A stretch of 64,000 bases of DNA from Rhodocyclaceae bacterium UBA2271 (GTDB lineage Bacteria > Pseudomonadota > Gammaproteobacteria > Burkholderiales > Rhodocyclaceae), in contig DDXB01000047.1 in NCBI GenBank assembly GCA_002347405.1, positions 39,371-103,370 of the forward strand, given 5' to 3'. Made by a program: the position numbers and the translations under genes. Under the pieces are notes generated by a model that saw only the letters and a list, made by a program, of their open reading frames with translations, ran no database searches and was not told where the DNA came from. This document shows, piece by piece, positions 8,429 through 17,484 of this stretch; position 1 is the stretch's first letter; each line of letters starts with the position of its first letter.

Positions 8429-9784
8429 TTAACGCGTACCAGCGCCTCGCAGGCCGGCCGGCGTGAAGTCCGCCGCGCTGCGCTTGATCTTCTCGTAGAC
8501 CTTCGACTCTTCGTTGCGCAGACCCATGGCCAGATAGCGGCCGGATTGCAGGTCATGGTGCACCTCGATCGTGCCGTAAGCCATCGGCACATCGTAGAAG
8601 TTGATCGAATGCTGTTCCGACACGCGCCACAGTTCGTTGCGGGCATCGTACTTGTCGGTCACCATGACCATCCAGCTATCCTCGTCGATGTAGAAGACGC
8701 GTTTCTTGTAGATGTGGCTGGTGCCTTCCTTCAGCGTTGCCTCGACCACCCAGACCCGGTGCAGTTCATAACGCGCGTGTTCCGGATTGATGTGCCCCGG
8801 CTTGAGGACCTCCGCAAGTTTCAGCTGGTTGCCGGAAATCTTGTAGGAGTTGTAAGGCACATACAGTTCCTGCTTGCCCACCAGTTTCCAGTTGTAGCGG
8901 TCGGTTGCCCCGTTGAACATGTTGAAGTCATCATTGGTGCGCAGGCCGTCGGCAGCGGTGCCCGGGTTGTCATAGGCGACGTTGGGGGCCAGACGCACGC
9001 GCCGCTGACCGGGGTTGTAGGTCCAGGCGGAGCGTGGCTCCTTGACCTGGTCGACGGGCTCGTGAATCAGCAGGATCTGGCCGGCCAGACGCGCCGGTGC
9101 CGTTACCGTCTGCAGGAAGTGGGCGTGTTTGTTCGGTTCGCGGTCCTTCGCCGGCTTTTCGAGGTTGCCATAGACGAAGTCATATTCGTACTCGAAGCGC
9201 ACCGGCGTGTAGGCGCCATCGCGGGTCACCGCCGCCTGGCTCCAGTTCATTGCGTAGGTGTCGCCCCGGTAGCGCAGGGTGGCGTTCCAGATCGCTTCCA
9301 GGCCATCCTTCGGGATCGGGAACGGCACGCCACCCGTGGTGCCGGTGACGCCGTTGCCGCCGGCGGTCAGTTTGGCGCGGGTCGCGTTGGCGATGGTCTC
9401 GTCCAGGTTGCCCTTGGGGAAGGTGGCACTGCGCTGGGTCGGATAGACGTTCATCTTCCACGTCGGATATTTCTTGAGCAGCGCCATCTGGCCCGGCGTC
9501 AGGCTCGCCTTGTACTTCTCGGCGTTGCTGGCGTCGATCGTGAACAGCGGCTTGTCAGCCGCATAGGGGTCGGGATAGTGGCCACCGGCCACATAACCGG
9601 CCACCGGCTTGGTCAGGCCACCGGCAAATGCCGGAATGGTACCGGCCGCATTGGCGGCGACTTCGGCCCCCATGGCGGTCAGCGTCTTGCCGAGGGCGGC
9701 AGGATCGGCAGCCAGCACCGATGCCGAGGTGCCGGCGAACGCCAGCACACAGGCGGCGCCCAGCAGGGAAATGGTGTTTTTCAT
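8429..9784 (-). CDS. DUF1329 family periplasmic protein (LolA/LolB-like fold)
   Basis: A 451-residue exported protein with a signal peptide (MKNTISLLGAACVLAFAGTS...VLA^AD). It carries DUF1329 landmarks: GTIPAFAGG near the N-terminus, KYPTWKMNVYPT, AWTYNPGQRRVRLAP and ELHRVWVVEATLKEG. The family is related in fold to the LolA/LolB lipoprotein carriers, which bind acyl chains in an open half-barrel, so a hydrophobic-ligand shuttle in the periplasm is plausible. The start is supported by AGGAG ahead of the ATG. It lies directly downstream of the DUF1302 gene. A role in lipid or steroid traffic is inference from fold and neighbourhood. Confidence 0.9.
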   Translation of the reverse strand: MKNTISLLGAACVLAFAGTSASVLAADPAALGKTLTAMGAEVAANAAGTIPAFAGGLTKPVAGYVAGGHYPDPYAADKPLFTIDASNAEKYKASLTPGQMALLKKYPTWKMNVYPTQRSATFPKGNLDETIANATRAKLTAGGNGVTGTTGGVPFPIPKDGLEAIWNATLRYRGDTYAMNWSQAAVTRDGAYTPVRFEYEYDFVYGNLEKPAKDREPNKHAHFLQTVTAPARLAGQILLIHEPVDQVKEPRSAWTYNPGQRRVRLAPNVAYDNPGTAADGLRTNDDFNMFNGATDRYNWKLVGKQELYVPYNSYKISGNQLKLAEVLKPGHINPEHARYELHRVWVVEATLKEGTSHIYKKRVFYIDEDSWMVMVTDKYDARNELWRVSEQHSINFYDVPMAYGTIEVHHDLQSGRYLAMGLRNEESKVYEKIKRSAADFTPAGLRGAGTR

Positions 9785-9820
9785 ATTGCGAATCTCCTGG
9801 TTCTTGGTCGCGTGAACAGA

Positions 9821-11707
9821 TCAGAACGAATAGCTGACGCTGATCGCGAGGAAGTCACGATCCTTCATCGGGTTGGTGCTGCTGGAGTAGGGCAGGCCGC
9901 CTACAGGATCAATTCCGGATTCAGTCTTGCCGCCGAAGAAGGCTGTATAGGCAATATCTGCCTGCCAGTTCTGACGGTAGTTGAAACCGACACCTAAAGT
10001 CACCGCCTTGGCGCCTTCGTTGAAGGTCGGGCCGCGGCCATCCACATCATGCGAGAAGGCGACGCGCGGCGAAACCGTTGTAGCGCCAATCGCATTCGGA
10101 TAATCCAGTCGGCCAACAAGGCGATAGCCCCAGGAGTTCTTGGTGGCGAAGCAATCGGTTGACGTCGATCCGTTAGAGCTAAACGTGTTGGAACCGGGTT
10201 GCGGCAAGTGGCAGCCTGGTGCTGCGAACTTGAGGTTGGACGGTAAATCTAGATAAGTGTAACCAATCTCACCGACCGTCACCAGTTGTTCAGCGCCAAA
10301 GGTTGGGCCGAAAGCCTTGGTGGCGGTGAACTGAATCTGGTGCATCTTGACTCGGCGATAACCGCTAATTACATCGCCGTAATTATTGAACGTACTTGCT
10401 GCGGCAAGGCTTGTCGTCGTCGATAGCTGGCTCTGCAATCCAAGCGCGGCATTGAGTAACTCAGCTGAGGGAAGCTGCAGCGGTTGATTCTTGCGATAGG
10501 AGTATTCGCCCTGCAGTGCAATGCCTCCTGGCAGTGCAGTGTTGACGCTCACGCCAAACAGCTTGATGTCTTCCGGGTATTCGACAAAGTAGGTTCCCGC
10601 ATAGCCTCCGGCAGCCGCGCAAGGACCACCTAAACCACCTAGGCCAGACCCCAAGACAGCAGAAATATCAAACACTGTACATCCGCCAAACGCTACGTTT
10701 GCGTTTGATGTAATGCCACCGCGATAACCCGAAACAAACGGCGTACGGCTATGGTAGTTGGCATGATAGAACCCCAGTTCAGTGTTGTTCAACTCAGGCA
10801 GGAAGTAGCGAAGGGCAACGCCATATTGGCCACCGTCCCGTGCGTCGCGGTCACCAGAACGTGGAGCCCAGAGCGCCGCAGTGCCATTGATCGGGAAAGT
10901 GCCCAATGCCCCGTTCAGATCATTCCTCCGACCAAACCCAGTAAAGGCGCGATCCCCACCTTCGCCGACAAAATCATTGGTGCTGAAGAAGGAACCCACC
11001 GGATCGATCTTGGTTTTCTTCCATTCGGTCGGCAGCGCCACTTCAACCGTAACCTTGTCGGTGATTTCCTGTGATGCGTAGGCCATCATGGTCGGGATGA
11101 AGCCTTCCTTCAGTTCCGAACCCGGGGCGCGCAGGCGGCTGACATTGACCGGGTTGAGTACGTTGATGCCGTTCTGGATGAAGGTGCTTTCGCCCCAGCT
11201 CACCACCTGCTTGCCAAGCCGCAGGTTGAGGTTGCGGCCGCCGAGGTTGAAGTTGCCGCGCACGTAGGCGTCGAGGATCTCGCCGCCATCACCGAGTTCG
11301 TTGCGCGTGGCGGGGAACAGGTTGCCCTTGTCATGCACAGCGAAGTCGTAGAAATAACTGGCGCGCACGAAGGCGCCGAAATTACGGTACTTGAGTTCGA
11401 GGTCGTGGGTGGCCTTCAGTAGCGTCGACACCACGTCGCCACGGTCGTAGCGCAGGTTGCCGTCATCCGCGTTCGGGTCGCGCGAGGTGCCGCCGTTGGC
11501 GATGCTGACCAGGGCTGGATCGCGACTTTGCATGCGCCACTGGGCGCCCAGCGAAACGGTGGTATCGAAACTGCCGGTGACTTCACCCGACTTGAACTCG
11601 AAGGCGAAGGCCGATGGCGCTCCGACCATAAGTGCCAATGCAATCGCCGTGCCGATCTTGCTGTGGCGAAACTGTGGCGCGCGCGGACTCCCTGACTCTT
11701 GTCTCAT
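9821..11707 (-). CDS. DUF1302 family outer-membrane beta-barrel protein
   Basis: A 628-residue protein with a signal sequence ending ...GAPSAFAFEF. It is rich in alternating aromatic and polar residues and ends in a typical outer-membrane C-terminus (DFLAISVSYSF). The segments GSFDTTVSLGAQWRM, RLGKQVVSWGESTFIQNGIN and EYSYRKNQPLQLP are family landmarks. The start at 11707 was chosen over an in-frame ATG 24 nt upstream because GAGGAG lies 6 nt before it. It is probably a large barrel in the outer membrane serving as first gene of the DUF1302-DUF1329-YCF48-RND operon. The part at 10140-10800 is visibly less GC-rich than its surroundings and may be a fast-evolving surface region. Confidence 0.9.
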   Translation of the reverse strand: MRQESGSPRAPQFRHSKIGTAIALALMVGAPSAFAFEFKSGEVTGSFDTTVSLGAQWRMQSRDPALVSIANGGTSRDPNADDGNLRYDRGDVVSTLLKATHDLELKYRNFGAFVRASYFYDFAVHDKGNLFPATRNELGDGGEILDAYVRGNFNLGGRNLNLRLGKQVVSWGESTFIQNGINVLNPVNVSRLRAPGSELKEGFIPTMMAYASQEITDKVTVEVALPTEWKKTKIDPVGSFFSTNDFVGEGGDRAFTGFGRRNDLNGALGTFPINGTAALWAPRSGDRDARDGGQYGVALRYFLPELNNTELGFYHANYHSRTPFVSGYRGGITSNANVAFGGCTVFDISAVLGSGLGGLGGPCAAAGGYAGTYFVEYPEDIKLFGVSVNTALPGGIALQGEYSYRKNQPLQLPSAELLNAALGLQSQLSTTTSLAAASTFNNYGDVISGYRRVKMHQIQFTATKAFGPTFGAEQLVTVGEIGYTYLDLPSNLKFAAPGCHLPQPGSNTFSSNGSTSTDCFATKNSWGYRLVGRLDYPNAIGATTVSPRVAFSHDVDGRGPTFNEGAKAVTLGVGFNYRQNWQADIAYTAFFGGKTESGIDPVGGLPYSSSTNPMKDRDFLAISVSYSF

Positions 11708-11914
11708 GCAATGCTCCTCCTCAATGATCATCCGGATGATCCGGCGATTAGTTGTAACGATCTACGTCTATTATTTTCTCGCCAGCAGCCAATGGCGGTC
11801 ACCGAAGATGCCGGGTTTGCAATTCTTTTTTGTGGCGATCCGGACTTCAGTAATTTTGAAGATGATACCGCGCACGTTGATTAGTGGTGTATTTGTTAAC
11901 TGAAAATATTGCTC

Positions 11915-11942
11915 TTGACAGCAAGACTGTTGTTTATATAAT
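11915..11942 (+). promoter_or_regulatory. Sigma-70 promoter of the fadN-fadA-fadD operon
   Basis: TTGACA at 11915-11920 and TATAAT at 11937-11942, both perfect consensus hexamers, are separated by 16 bp. They lie ~58 nt ahead of the fadN-like start in the 292-bp divergent spacer. The rest of the spacer (11732-11914) is AT-rich and shows no gene. Promoters for the divergent DUF1302 operon must also lie there, but I cannot place them confidently. Confidence 0.8.
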
Positions 11943-11943
11943 C

Positions 11944-11955
11944 AAACGTTCGTTT
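11944..11955. promoter_or_regulatory. Candidate operator overlapping the start of transcription
   Basis: AAACG-TT-CGTTT is an inverted repeat immediately after the -10 box, so a bound protein would block transcription. The half-site spacing and the AAAC/GTTT character resemble sites of TetR-family fatty-acid repressors (PsrA/FadP type). Which regulator binds is not known; no regulator gene is in the window. Confidence 0.5.
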
Positions 11956-11999
11956 AAACACGCTTAAGTGATACATCTTCGCAGCGAAAGGAGGACCGG

Positions 12000-14399
12000 T
12001 TGAAAAAACTGATCGTGAAAAAGGCTGCCGTGCTGGGTGCGGGGGTCATGGGGGCGCAAATTGCTGCGCATCTCGTCAATGCCAATGTTCCCGTTGTGCT
12101 ATTCGATCTCCCCGCGAAGGAGGGCAACAAGAACGGCATTGTCCAGAAGGCCATCGACGGGCTGAAGAAGCTCGAGCCGGCGCCGCTGGGCAGCAAGAGC
12201 CGCTTGAAGTTCATCGACGCGGCCAACTATGACGACCATCTGCCGCTGCTGGCCGATTGCGATCTGGTGATCGAGGCGATTGCCGAACGCACCGACTGGA
12301 AGAACGATCTTTACGCGAAGATCGCGCCGCATCTGGGTGCCAACGCCATCATCGCATCCAATACATCGGGCCTGTCGATCAACATGTTGGCTGAAGGGCT
12401 GCCGGCAGAGGTGCGACCGCGCTTTTGCGGCATACACTTCTTCAACCCGCCGCGCTACATGCACCTGGTCGAGATCATTGCGACCAGGAGCACGGCCCCC
12501 GATACTCTGGATGCGCTGGAAACCTGGCTGACCTCGCGCCTCGGCAAGGGCGTCATCCGTGCGCTGGACACGCCGAACTTCGTGGCCAACCGCATCGGTG
12601 TGTTCTCGATTCTCGCCGCCATGCACCATACCCAGGCTTTCGGTCTCGGTTTCGACGCGGTCGATGCGCTGACCGGCCCGCGCATCGGTCGTCCGAAGAG
12701 CGCGACCTATCGCACCGCCGATGTGGTCGGCCTCGATACGCTGGCGCACGTCGTCAAGACCATGCAGGACACGCTGCCGGATGATCCCTGGCATCGTTAT
12801 TTCACTTCCCCGGCGTGGCTCTCCGCGCTGGTCGGAAAAGGTGCGCTGGGCCAAAAAACCAAGTGCGGCATCTTCAGGAAGCAGGGCAAGGAAATCCAGG
12901 TGCTCGACCTGGCAGCACAGGATTACCGCACTTCGGCAGGCGAGGTCGCCGAGGAGGTCGCTGCCATCCTGAAGATCAGGAACCCGGCCGAGAAATTCGC
13001 CGCGCTGCGCGCTTCCACCCACCCGCAGGGGCAGTTCCTCTGGGCGATGTTCCGCGATGTCTTCCACTACTGCGCCGTGCAGCTGGAGCATGTCGCCGAC
13101 AACGCGCGCGATGTTGATTTCGCGCTGCGCTGGGGCTTCGGTTGGTCGCAGGGGCCGTTCGAGACCTGGCAACTGGCGGGCTGGTCCGATATCGCCCAAG
13201 CCATTGCCGCCGATATCGCCGCCGGCAAGGCGATGAGCGACACGCCATTGCCGGGATGGGTGCTGGAATCAGGCCGGACGGGCGTGCATACGCCGGAAGG
13301 TTCGTATTCGGCCAGCAAGAACGCCTATGTGGGCCGTTCAAAGCTGCCGGTCTATCAGCGTCAGTTGTTCCCGGAAAGCATAGTCGGCGCTGGCGGTACG
13401 GCGCCGGAAAAGTCCGGCGAGACGCTGTTCGAGAACGACGGCGTGCGCCTGTGGCGGTTGCCGGAGGTCGATGCCGGCATCGGCATCATCTCCTTCAAGT
13501 CGAAGATGCACACCGTCGGCGACGAGGTGCTGGACGGCCTGATTGCCGCCGTGCGCCAGGCCGAGACGAGCCTGGACGGCGTGGTGCTCTGGCACGAGGC
13601 GCCGTTTGCCGTCGGCGCCAATTTGCAGCAGGTGTCCGATGCCTGTGTGGCCGGTCAGTTCGATCTGCTGGAAAAGACCGTCGAGAAATTCCAGCGCGCC
13701 GCGCAAACCATCAAGTATTCACAGCTGCCGGTGGTGACGGCGGTGCAGGGCATGGCGCTGGGTGGCGGCTGCGAATTCCTGATGCATGCCGACAAGCGCG
13801 TGATGGCATTGGAAAGCTACGTCGGGCTCGTCGAAGCCGGTGTCGGCCTGATTCCGGCGGGCGGTGGCTGCAAGGAATTTGCCGTGCGCGCCGCTGAATG
13901 GGCCGCCCAATCGGCCACCCCGGGCGAAGTGTTCAACTTCCTGCAACCGGCGTTCATGACCATTGCGATGGCGAAAGTCGCCAAGAGCGCGCTGGAGGCC
14001 ATCGATTTCGGCTTTGCCAAACCCACCGACACCATCCTCTTCAACGCACACGAACTGCTGCACGTCGCCATTGGCGAAGCGCGCGCGCTGGCGGATGCCG
14101 GCTACGCGCCGCCCCTGATGGCACGCGGCATTCCGGTTGCCGGCAAGACGGGCATCGCGACCTTCGAAATGATGCTGGTCAATATGAAGGAGGGCGGCAT
14201 GATCTCGGCGCACGACTACAAGGTCGCCAAGTCGGCTGCAATCGCGTTGTGCGGCGGCGAAGTCGAAACCGGCAGCCTGGTCGATGAGGAATGGCTGATC
14301 ACCACCGAGCGACGCTACTTCGTCGAGTTGCTGAAGACGCCGGAAACCCAGGCCCGGATCAAGCACATGCTCGAAACCGGCAAGCCCTTGAGGAACTAA
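12000..14399 (+). CDS. fadN: 3-hydroxyacyl-CoA dehydrogenase / enoyl-CoA hydratase (FadN-like)
   Basis: A 799-residue bifunctional enzyme with the reverse domain order to FadB/FadJ. The NAD-binding dehydrogenase comes first (VLGAGVMGAQIAAHL, CGIHFFNPPRYMHLVE) and the crotonase domain comes C-terminal (~490-690, with VTAVQGMALGGGCEFLMHAD). Length and order match the FadN family (about 790 residues). Translation probably starts at TTG 12000, preceded by AAAGGAGG. It is the first gene of the second beta-oxidation operon, directly behind a near-perfect promoter. Repeat A is inserted in frame at residues ~461-468 (IVGAGGTAPEK), in the linker between the two enzyme halves. Confidence 0.92.
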   Translation: MKKLIVKKAAVLGAGVMGAQIAAHLVNANVPVVLFDLPAKEGNKNGIVQKAIDGLKKLEPAPLGSKSRLKFIDAANYDDHLPLLADCDLVIEAIAERTDWKNDLYAKIAPHLGANAIIASNTSGLSINMLAEGLPAEVRPRFCGIHFFNPPRYMHLVEIIATRSTAPDTLDALETWLTSRLGKGVIRALDTPNFVANRIGVFSILAAMHHTQAFGLGFDAVDALTGPRIGRPKSATYRTADVVGLDTLAHVVKTMQDTLPDDPWHRYFTSPAWLSALVGKGALGQKTKCGIFRKQGKEIQVLDLAAQDYRTSAGEVAEEVAAILKIRNPAEKFAALRASTHPQGQFLWAMFRDVFHYCAVQLEHVADNARDVDFALRWGFGWSQGPFETWQLAGWSDIAQAIAADIAAGKAMSDTPLPGWVLESGRTGVHTPEGSYSASKNAYVGRSKLPVYQRQLFPESIVGAGGTAPEKSGETLFENDGVRLWRLPEVDAGIGIISFKSKMHTVGDEVLDGLIAAVRQAETSLDGVVLWHEAPFAVGANLQQVSDACVAGQFDLLEKTVEKFQRAAQTIKYSQLPVVTAVQGMALGGGCEFLMHADKRVMALESYVGLVEAGVGLIPAGGGCKEFAVRAAEWAAQSATPGEVFNFLQPAFMTIAMAKVAKSALEAIDFGFAKPTDTILFNAHELLHVAIGEARALADAGYAPPLMARGIPVAGKTGIATFEMMLVNMKEGGMISAHDYKVAKSAAIALCGGEVETGSLVDEEWLITTERRYFVELLKTPETQARIKHMLETGKPLRN
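13382..13403 (+). repeat. Repeat A copy inside fadN-like gene
   Basis: AGTCGGCGCTGGCGGTACGG matches the repeat A core with one substitution. It is in frame and encodes VGAGGTA in the linker between dehydrogenase and hydratase domains. Confidence 0.75.
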
Positions 14400-14470
14400 T
14401 ATGGCCCCCACGCTCACTTCGTTCGCTACCCCCACGGGGGGCGCTGCCTCCTTCGGGGCGGCCCATCAGG
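14400..14470 (+). repeat. Repeat E spacer element between fadN-like and fadA
   Basis: A GC-rich block running from GGCCCCCACGCT through CCCCCACGGGGGG to TTCGGGGCGGCCC. It starts right after the fadN stop codon and ends just before the fadA ribosome-binding site. Related blocks are at 30326-30430 and at the end of 50576-50806. Nothing coding is seen in it. Confidence 0.7.
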
Positions 14471-14477
14471 AGGCATC

Positions 14478-15680
14478 ATGACAATGAGACAAATTCAGGA
14501 AGCCTACATTGTTGCCGCCACGCGTCTGCCGGTGGCCAAGAAGAACGGCATGTTCAAAAACGTGCGGCCGGACGACATGCTGGCCCACGCCATCAAGTCC
14601 GTGCTGGCCCAGGTGCCGGGGATCGATCCGGCGCGGATCGGCGACGTGATTGTCGGCTGCGCCATGCCGGAAGCCGAACAGGGCATGAACGTTGCCCGCA
14701 TCGGCCTGTTGCTGGCCGGCCTGCCGAACACGGTGCCGGGTATGACCATCAACCGTTTCTGCTCGTCGGGCGTGCAGGCGGTGGCCGATGCCGCCAACCA
14801 GATTCGCCTCGGCCTGGCCGACGTGATGATCGCCGCCGGCACCGAGTCGATGAGCGTGATGCCGCAGATGATGGGCAACAAGATGGCGATGAATCCGGCC
14901 TTCTTCGCCAAGGAGGAGAACATCGCAATTGCCTACGGCATGGGGCTGACGGCAGAGAAGGTGGCCAACCAGTGGCAGATCAGCCGTGAGGCGCAGGACG
15001 CCTTTGCCGTCGAGTCGCACCGTCGGGCCTGCGCGGCCATCGCCGCCGGCCACTTCAAGGCCGAAACGACCCCCTATCCGATCCATGAAAGCCTGCCGGA
15101 TTTGCTGACCGGCGAAATCCGGGTCAATAGCCGCACGGCCGAGAACGACGAAGGCCCGCGCCCGGATTCCAGCCTGGAAAAACTCGCCAAGCTGCGGCCG
15201 GTGTTCCATGCCCGCGGCTCGGTGACGGCCGGCAATTCTTCGCAGATGTCCGACGGGGCCGGTGCGGTCATGCTGGTTTCGGAAAAGGTGTTGAAGGAAC
15301 ACAATCTGACACCGCTTGCGCGTTTTGCCGGTTATGCCGTTGGCGGCGTGGCGCCAGAGATCATGGGCATCGGCCCGGTGGCGGCGATTCCCCGCGTGCT
15401 GGAACAGGTCGGCATCAAGCAGGACGATCTCGACTGGATCGAACTCAATGAAGCCTTTGCCGCGCAGTCGCTTGCGGTCATCAAGGAGCTGGGCCTGAAT
15501 CCGGACAAGGTCAATCCGCTCGGCGGCGCGATTGCGCTGGGCCATCCGCTCGGCGCTACCGGCACCATCCGCACGGCAACGGTTGTGCATGGCCTGAGGC
15601 GCACTGGGGGAAAATATGGCATGGTGACGATGTGCATCGGCACCGGCATGGGGGCCGCCGGCATTTTCGAGCGGCTCTGA
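14478..15680 (+). CDS. fadA: Acetyl-CoA C-acyltransferase (thiolase, FadA-like)
   Basis: A 400-residue thiolase with the nucleophilic Cys in NRFCSSGVQAVADAA, NEAFAAQSLAV, the active-site His in GHPLGATG and the final Cys in TMCIGTGMGAAGIFE. It would perform the last step of beta-oxidation, paired with the FadN-like protein in front. The start codon has AGGAGG 6-7 nt upstream, placed at the very end of the repeat E spacer, so the spacer insertion has kept the translation signal. Substrate chain length is not shown by sequence. Confidence 0.93.
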   Translation: MTMRQIQEAYIVAATRLPVAKKNGMFKNVRPDDMLAHAIKSVLAQVPGIDPARIGDVIVGCAMPEAEQGMNVARIGLLLAGLPNTVPGMTINRFCSSGVQAVADAANQIRLGLADVMIAAGTESMSVMPQMMGNKMAMNPAFFAKEENIAIAYGMGLTAEKVANQWQISREAQDAFAVESHRRACAAIAAGHFKAETTPYPIHESLPDLLTGEIRVNSRTAENDEGPRPDSSLEKLAKLRPVFHARGSVTAGNSSQMSDGAGAVMLVSEKVLKEHNLTPLARFAGYAVGGVAPEIMGIGPVAAIPRVLEQVGIKQDDLDWIELNEAFAAQSLAVIKELGLNPDKVNPLGGAIALGHPLGATGTIRTATVVHGLRRTGGKYGMVTMCIGTGMGAAGIFERL

Positions 15681-15707
15681 AATAAACCGGGATTGTCCAA
15701 TAGCCCA

Positions 15708-15749
15708 AAATATCCGACACGCCCGTACAGGCGGTAATGACGGATATTT
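15708..15749. other. Inverted repeat in the fadA-fadD spacer
   Basis: AAATATCCG and CGGATATTT form perfect 9-bp arms, with a smaller CGCC/GGCG pair nested inside. It lies in the 127-bp spacer and could be an RNA hairpin moderating fadD expression or an operator; the sequence alone does not decide. Confidence 0.5.
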
Positions 15750-15807
15750 AACGGATAATCGCGGATAAACGCTGTGCGCCGGGCAATAAAACCAAGGAGG
15801 AGACGGC

Positions 15808-17484
15808 ATGGAAAAGTTCTGGCTGCAGAGTTATCCAAAAGGCATACCGGCGGAAATTAGTATCGACCAGGTTCCTTCGCTGGTTGCGATGTTCGAGAAG
15901 GCCTGCACAACGTATGCAGACCAGGTGGCCTACATCAGCATGGGGCGCGAGATGACCTACCGCCAGCTTGACGAGGAAAGCCGGGCCTTTGCCGGCTGGC
16001 TGCAATCGAGGGGGATGGCGAAGGGCGATCGTGTCGCACTGATGATGCCCAACCTGCTGCAGTATCCGGTGGCACTGTTCGGTGCGCTGCGGGCGGGCTG
16101 TGTCGTGGTCAATTGCAACCCGCTTTACACGCCGCGCGAACTGGAACAGCAGCTGAAGGATTCCGGCGCGACCGCCATCGTCATCGTCGAGAACTTTGCG
16201 CATGTGCTGGAGAAGGTGATCGCGCATACCGCCATCAAGCATGTGGTGGTGACGCCGATGGGCGAAATGCTCGGCATGCTGAAGGGCGTGCTGGTCAATT
16301 TCGTCGTGCGCTACATCAAGAAGCTGGTGCCGGCGTGGCACATTGCCGGTGCAATTGGCTTCAACCGGACTTTGTCCGCTGGCCGACAGCATGGTTTTCA
16401 GCCGGTACAACTCGGCCATGATGATCTGGCTTTCCTGCAATACACCGGCGGCACGACAGGCATTTCCAAGGGCGCCATGCTGACGCACGGCAATATCTGC
16501 GCCAATGTGGCGCAGGCGCTGGCCTGGATCGGCCCGGTGGTCAAGGAAGGCAAAGAGTTCATCATTACCGCGCTGCCGCTTTACCATATCTTTGCGCTGA
16601 CCGCGAACTGCCTGACTTTCATGTCAGTCGGTGCGCGTAACCTGCTGATTGCCAATCCGCGCGATATTCCGAACTTCATCAAGGAGTGGGGCAAGTATCC
16701 GGTCAGCATCATGACGGGGGTCAACACCCTGTTCAATGCGTTGCTGAACAATCCCGAATTCGCCAAGCTCGATTTTTCCAGTTTTCGCGTCACGCTCGGC
16801 GGTGGCATGGCGGTGCAGGCGCCGGTTGCCGAGCGCTGGCTGAAGACCACCGGTGTGCCTTTGCACCAGGCCTATGGCCTGACGGAAACCTCGCCCGCCG
16901 CGACCATCAATCCGCTCGATGTACGTGAATTCAACGGATCGATCGGTCTGCCGATCTCGTCGACCGAGGTGGTCATCCGTGACGATAACAGTCAGGAAGT
17001 GCAGATCAACCAGGTCGGCGAAATCTGCATTCGCGGCCCGCAGGTCATGAAAGGTTACTGGGAGCGGCAGGAGGAAACGGACGGGGTATTTGGTCCGGGT
17101 CGTTTCCTGCGCACCGGCGACATGGGTTACATGGATAAAAACGGCTTCGTTTTTCTGGTCGATCGGAAGAAGGACATGATTCTCGTATCGGGTTTCAACG
17201 TCTATCCGAACGAGGTCGAGGAAGCGATCGCGATGCATCCCGGCGTGATCGAGGTTGCGGCGATTGGCGTGCCGGACGAACGTTGCGGGGAGGTGGTGAA
17301 GATTTTCGTCGTGCGCAAGGATCCGGCACTTACCGAAGCGGCACTGATCCAGCATTGCCGCGGCGTGTTGACCGGCTACAAGATTCCGAAACATGTCGAG
17401 TTCCGCGATGACTTGCCGAAAACCAACGTCGGCAAGGTGTTGCGGCGTGCGCTCAAGGATGACAGCCCGCCAACGACGCCCTGA
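15808..17484 (+). CDS. fadD: Long-chain fatty-acid--CoA ligase
   Basis: A 558-residue AMP-forming ligase that would activate a free fatty acid with ATP and CoA to acyl-CoA. Visible motifs are the P-loop-like YTGGTTGISKGAMLTH, the AYGLTETSPAATIN adenylation motif, TGDMGYMDKNGFVFLVDRKK and the C-terminal lysine region LPKTNVGKVLRR. The size and motifs are those of FadD. A strong AAGGAGG lies ahead of the ATG. It is third gene of the fadN-fadA-fadD operon and supplies the substrate for it. An AMP-ligase for other aryl or steroid carboxylates cannot be excluded. Confidence 0.93.
   Translation: MEKFWLQSYPKGIPAEISIDQVPSLVAMFEKACTTYADQVAYISMGREMTYRQLDEESRAFAGWLQSRGMAKGDRVALMMPNLLQYPVALFGALRAGCVVVNCNPLYTPRELEQQLKDSGATAIVIVENFAHVLEKVIAHTAIKHVVVTPMGEMLGMLKGVLVNFVVRYIKKLVPAWHIAGAIGFNRTLSAGRQHGFQPVQLGHDDLAFLQYTGGTTGISKGAMLTHGNICANVAQALAWIGPVVKEGKEFIITALPLYHIFALTANCLTFMSVGARNLLIANPRDIPNFIKEWGKYPVSIMTGVNTLFNALLNNPEFAKLDFSSFRVTLGGGMAVQAPVAERWLKTTGVPLHQAYGLTETSPAATINPLDVREFNGSIGLPISSTEVVIRDDNSQEVQINQVGEICIRGPQVMKGYWERQEETDGVFGPGRFLRTGDMGYMDKNGFVFLVDRKKDMILVSGFNVYPNEVEEAIAMHPGVIEVAAIGVPDERCGEVVKIFVVRKDPALTEAALIQHCRGVLTGYKIPKHVEFRDDLPKTNVGKVLRRALKDDSPPTTP

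Noticed and set aside
7859..9997. 712-codon open frame on the plus strand
   Set aside because: It is antisense to the YCF48-like and DUF1329 genes, shows no recognisable family, and arises from high-GC third-position bias.
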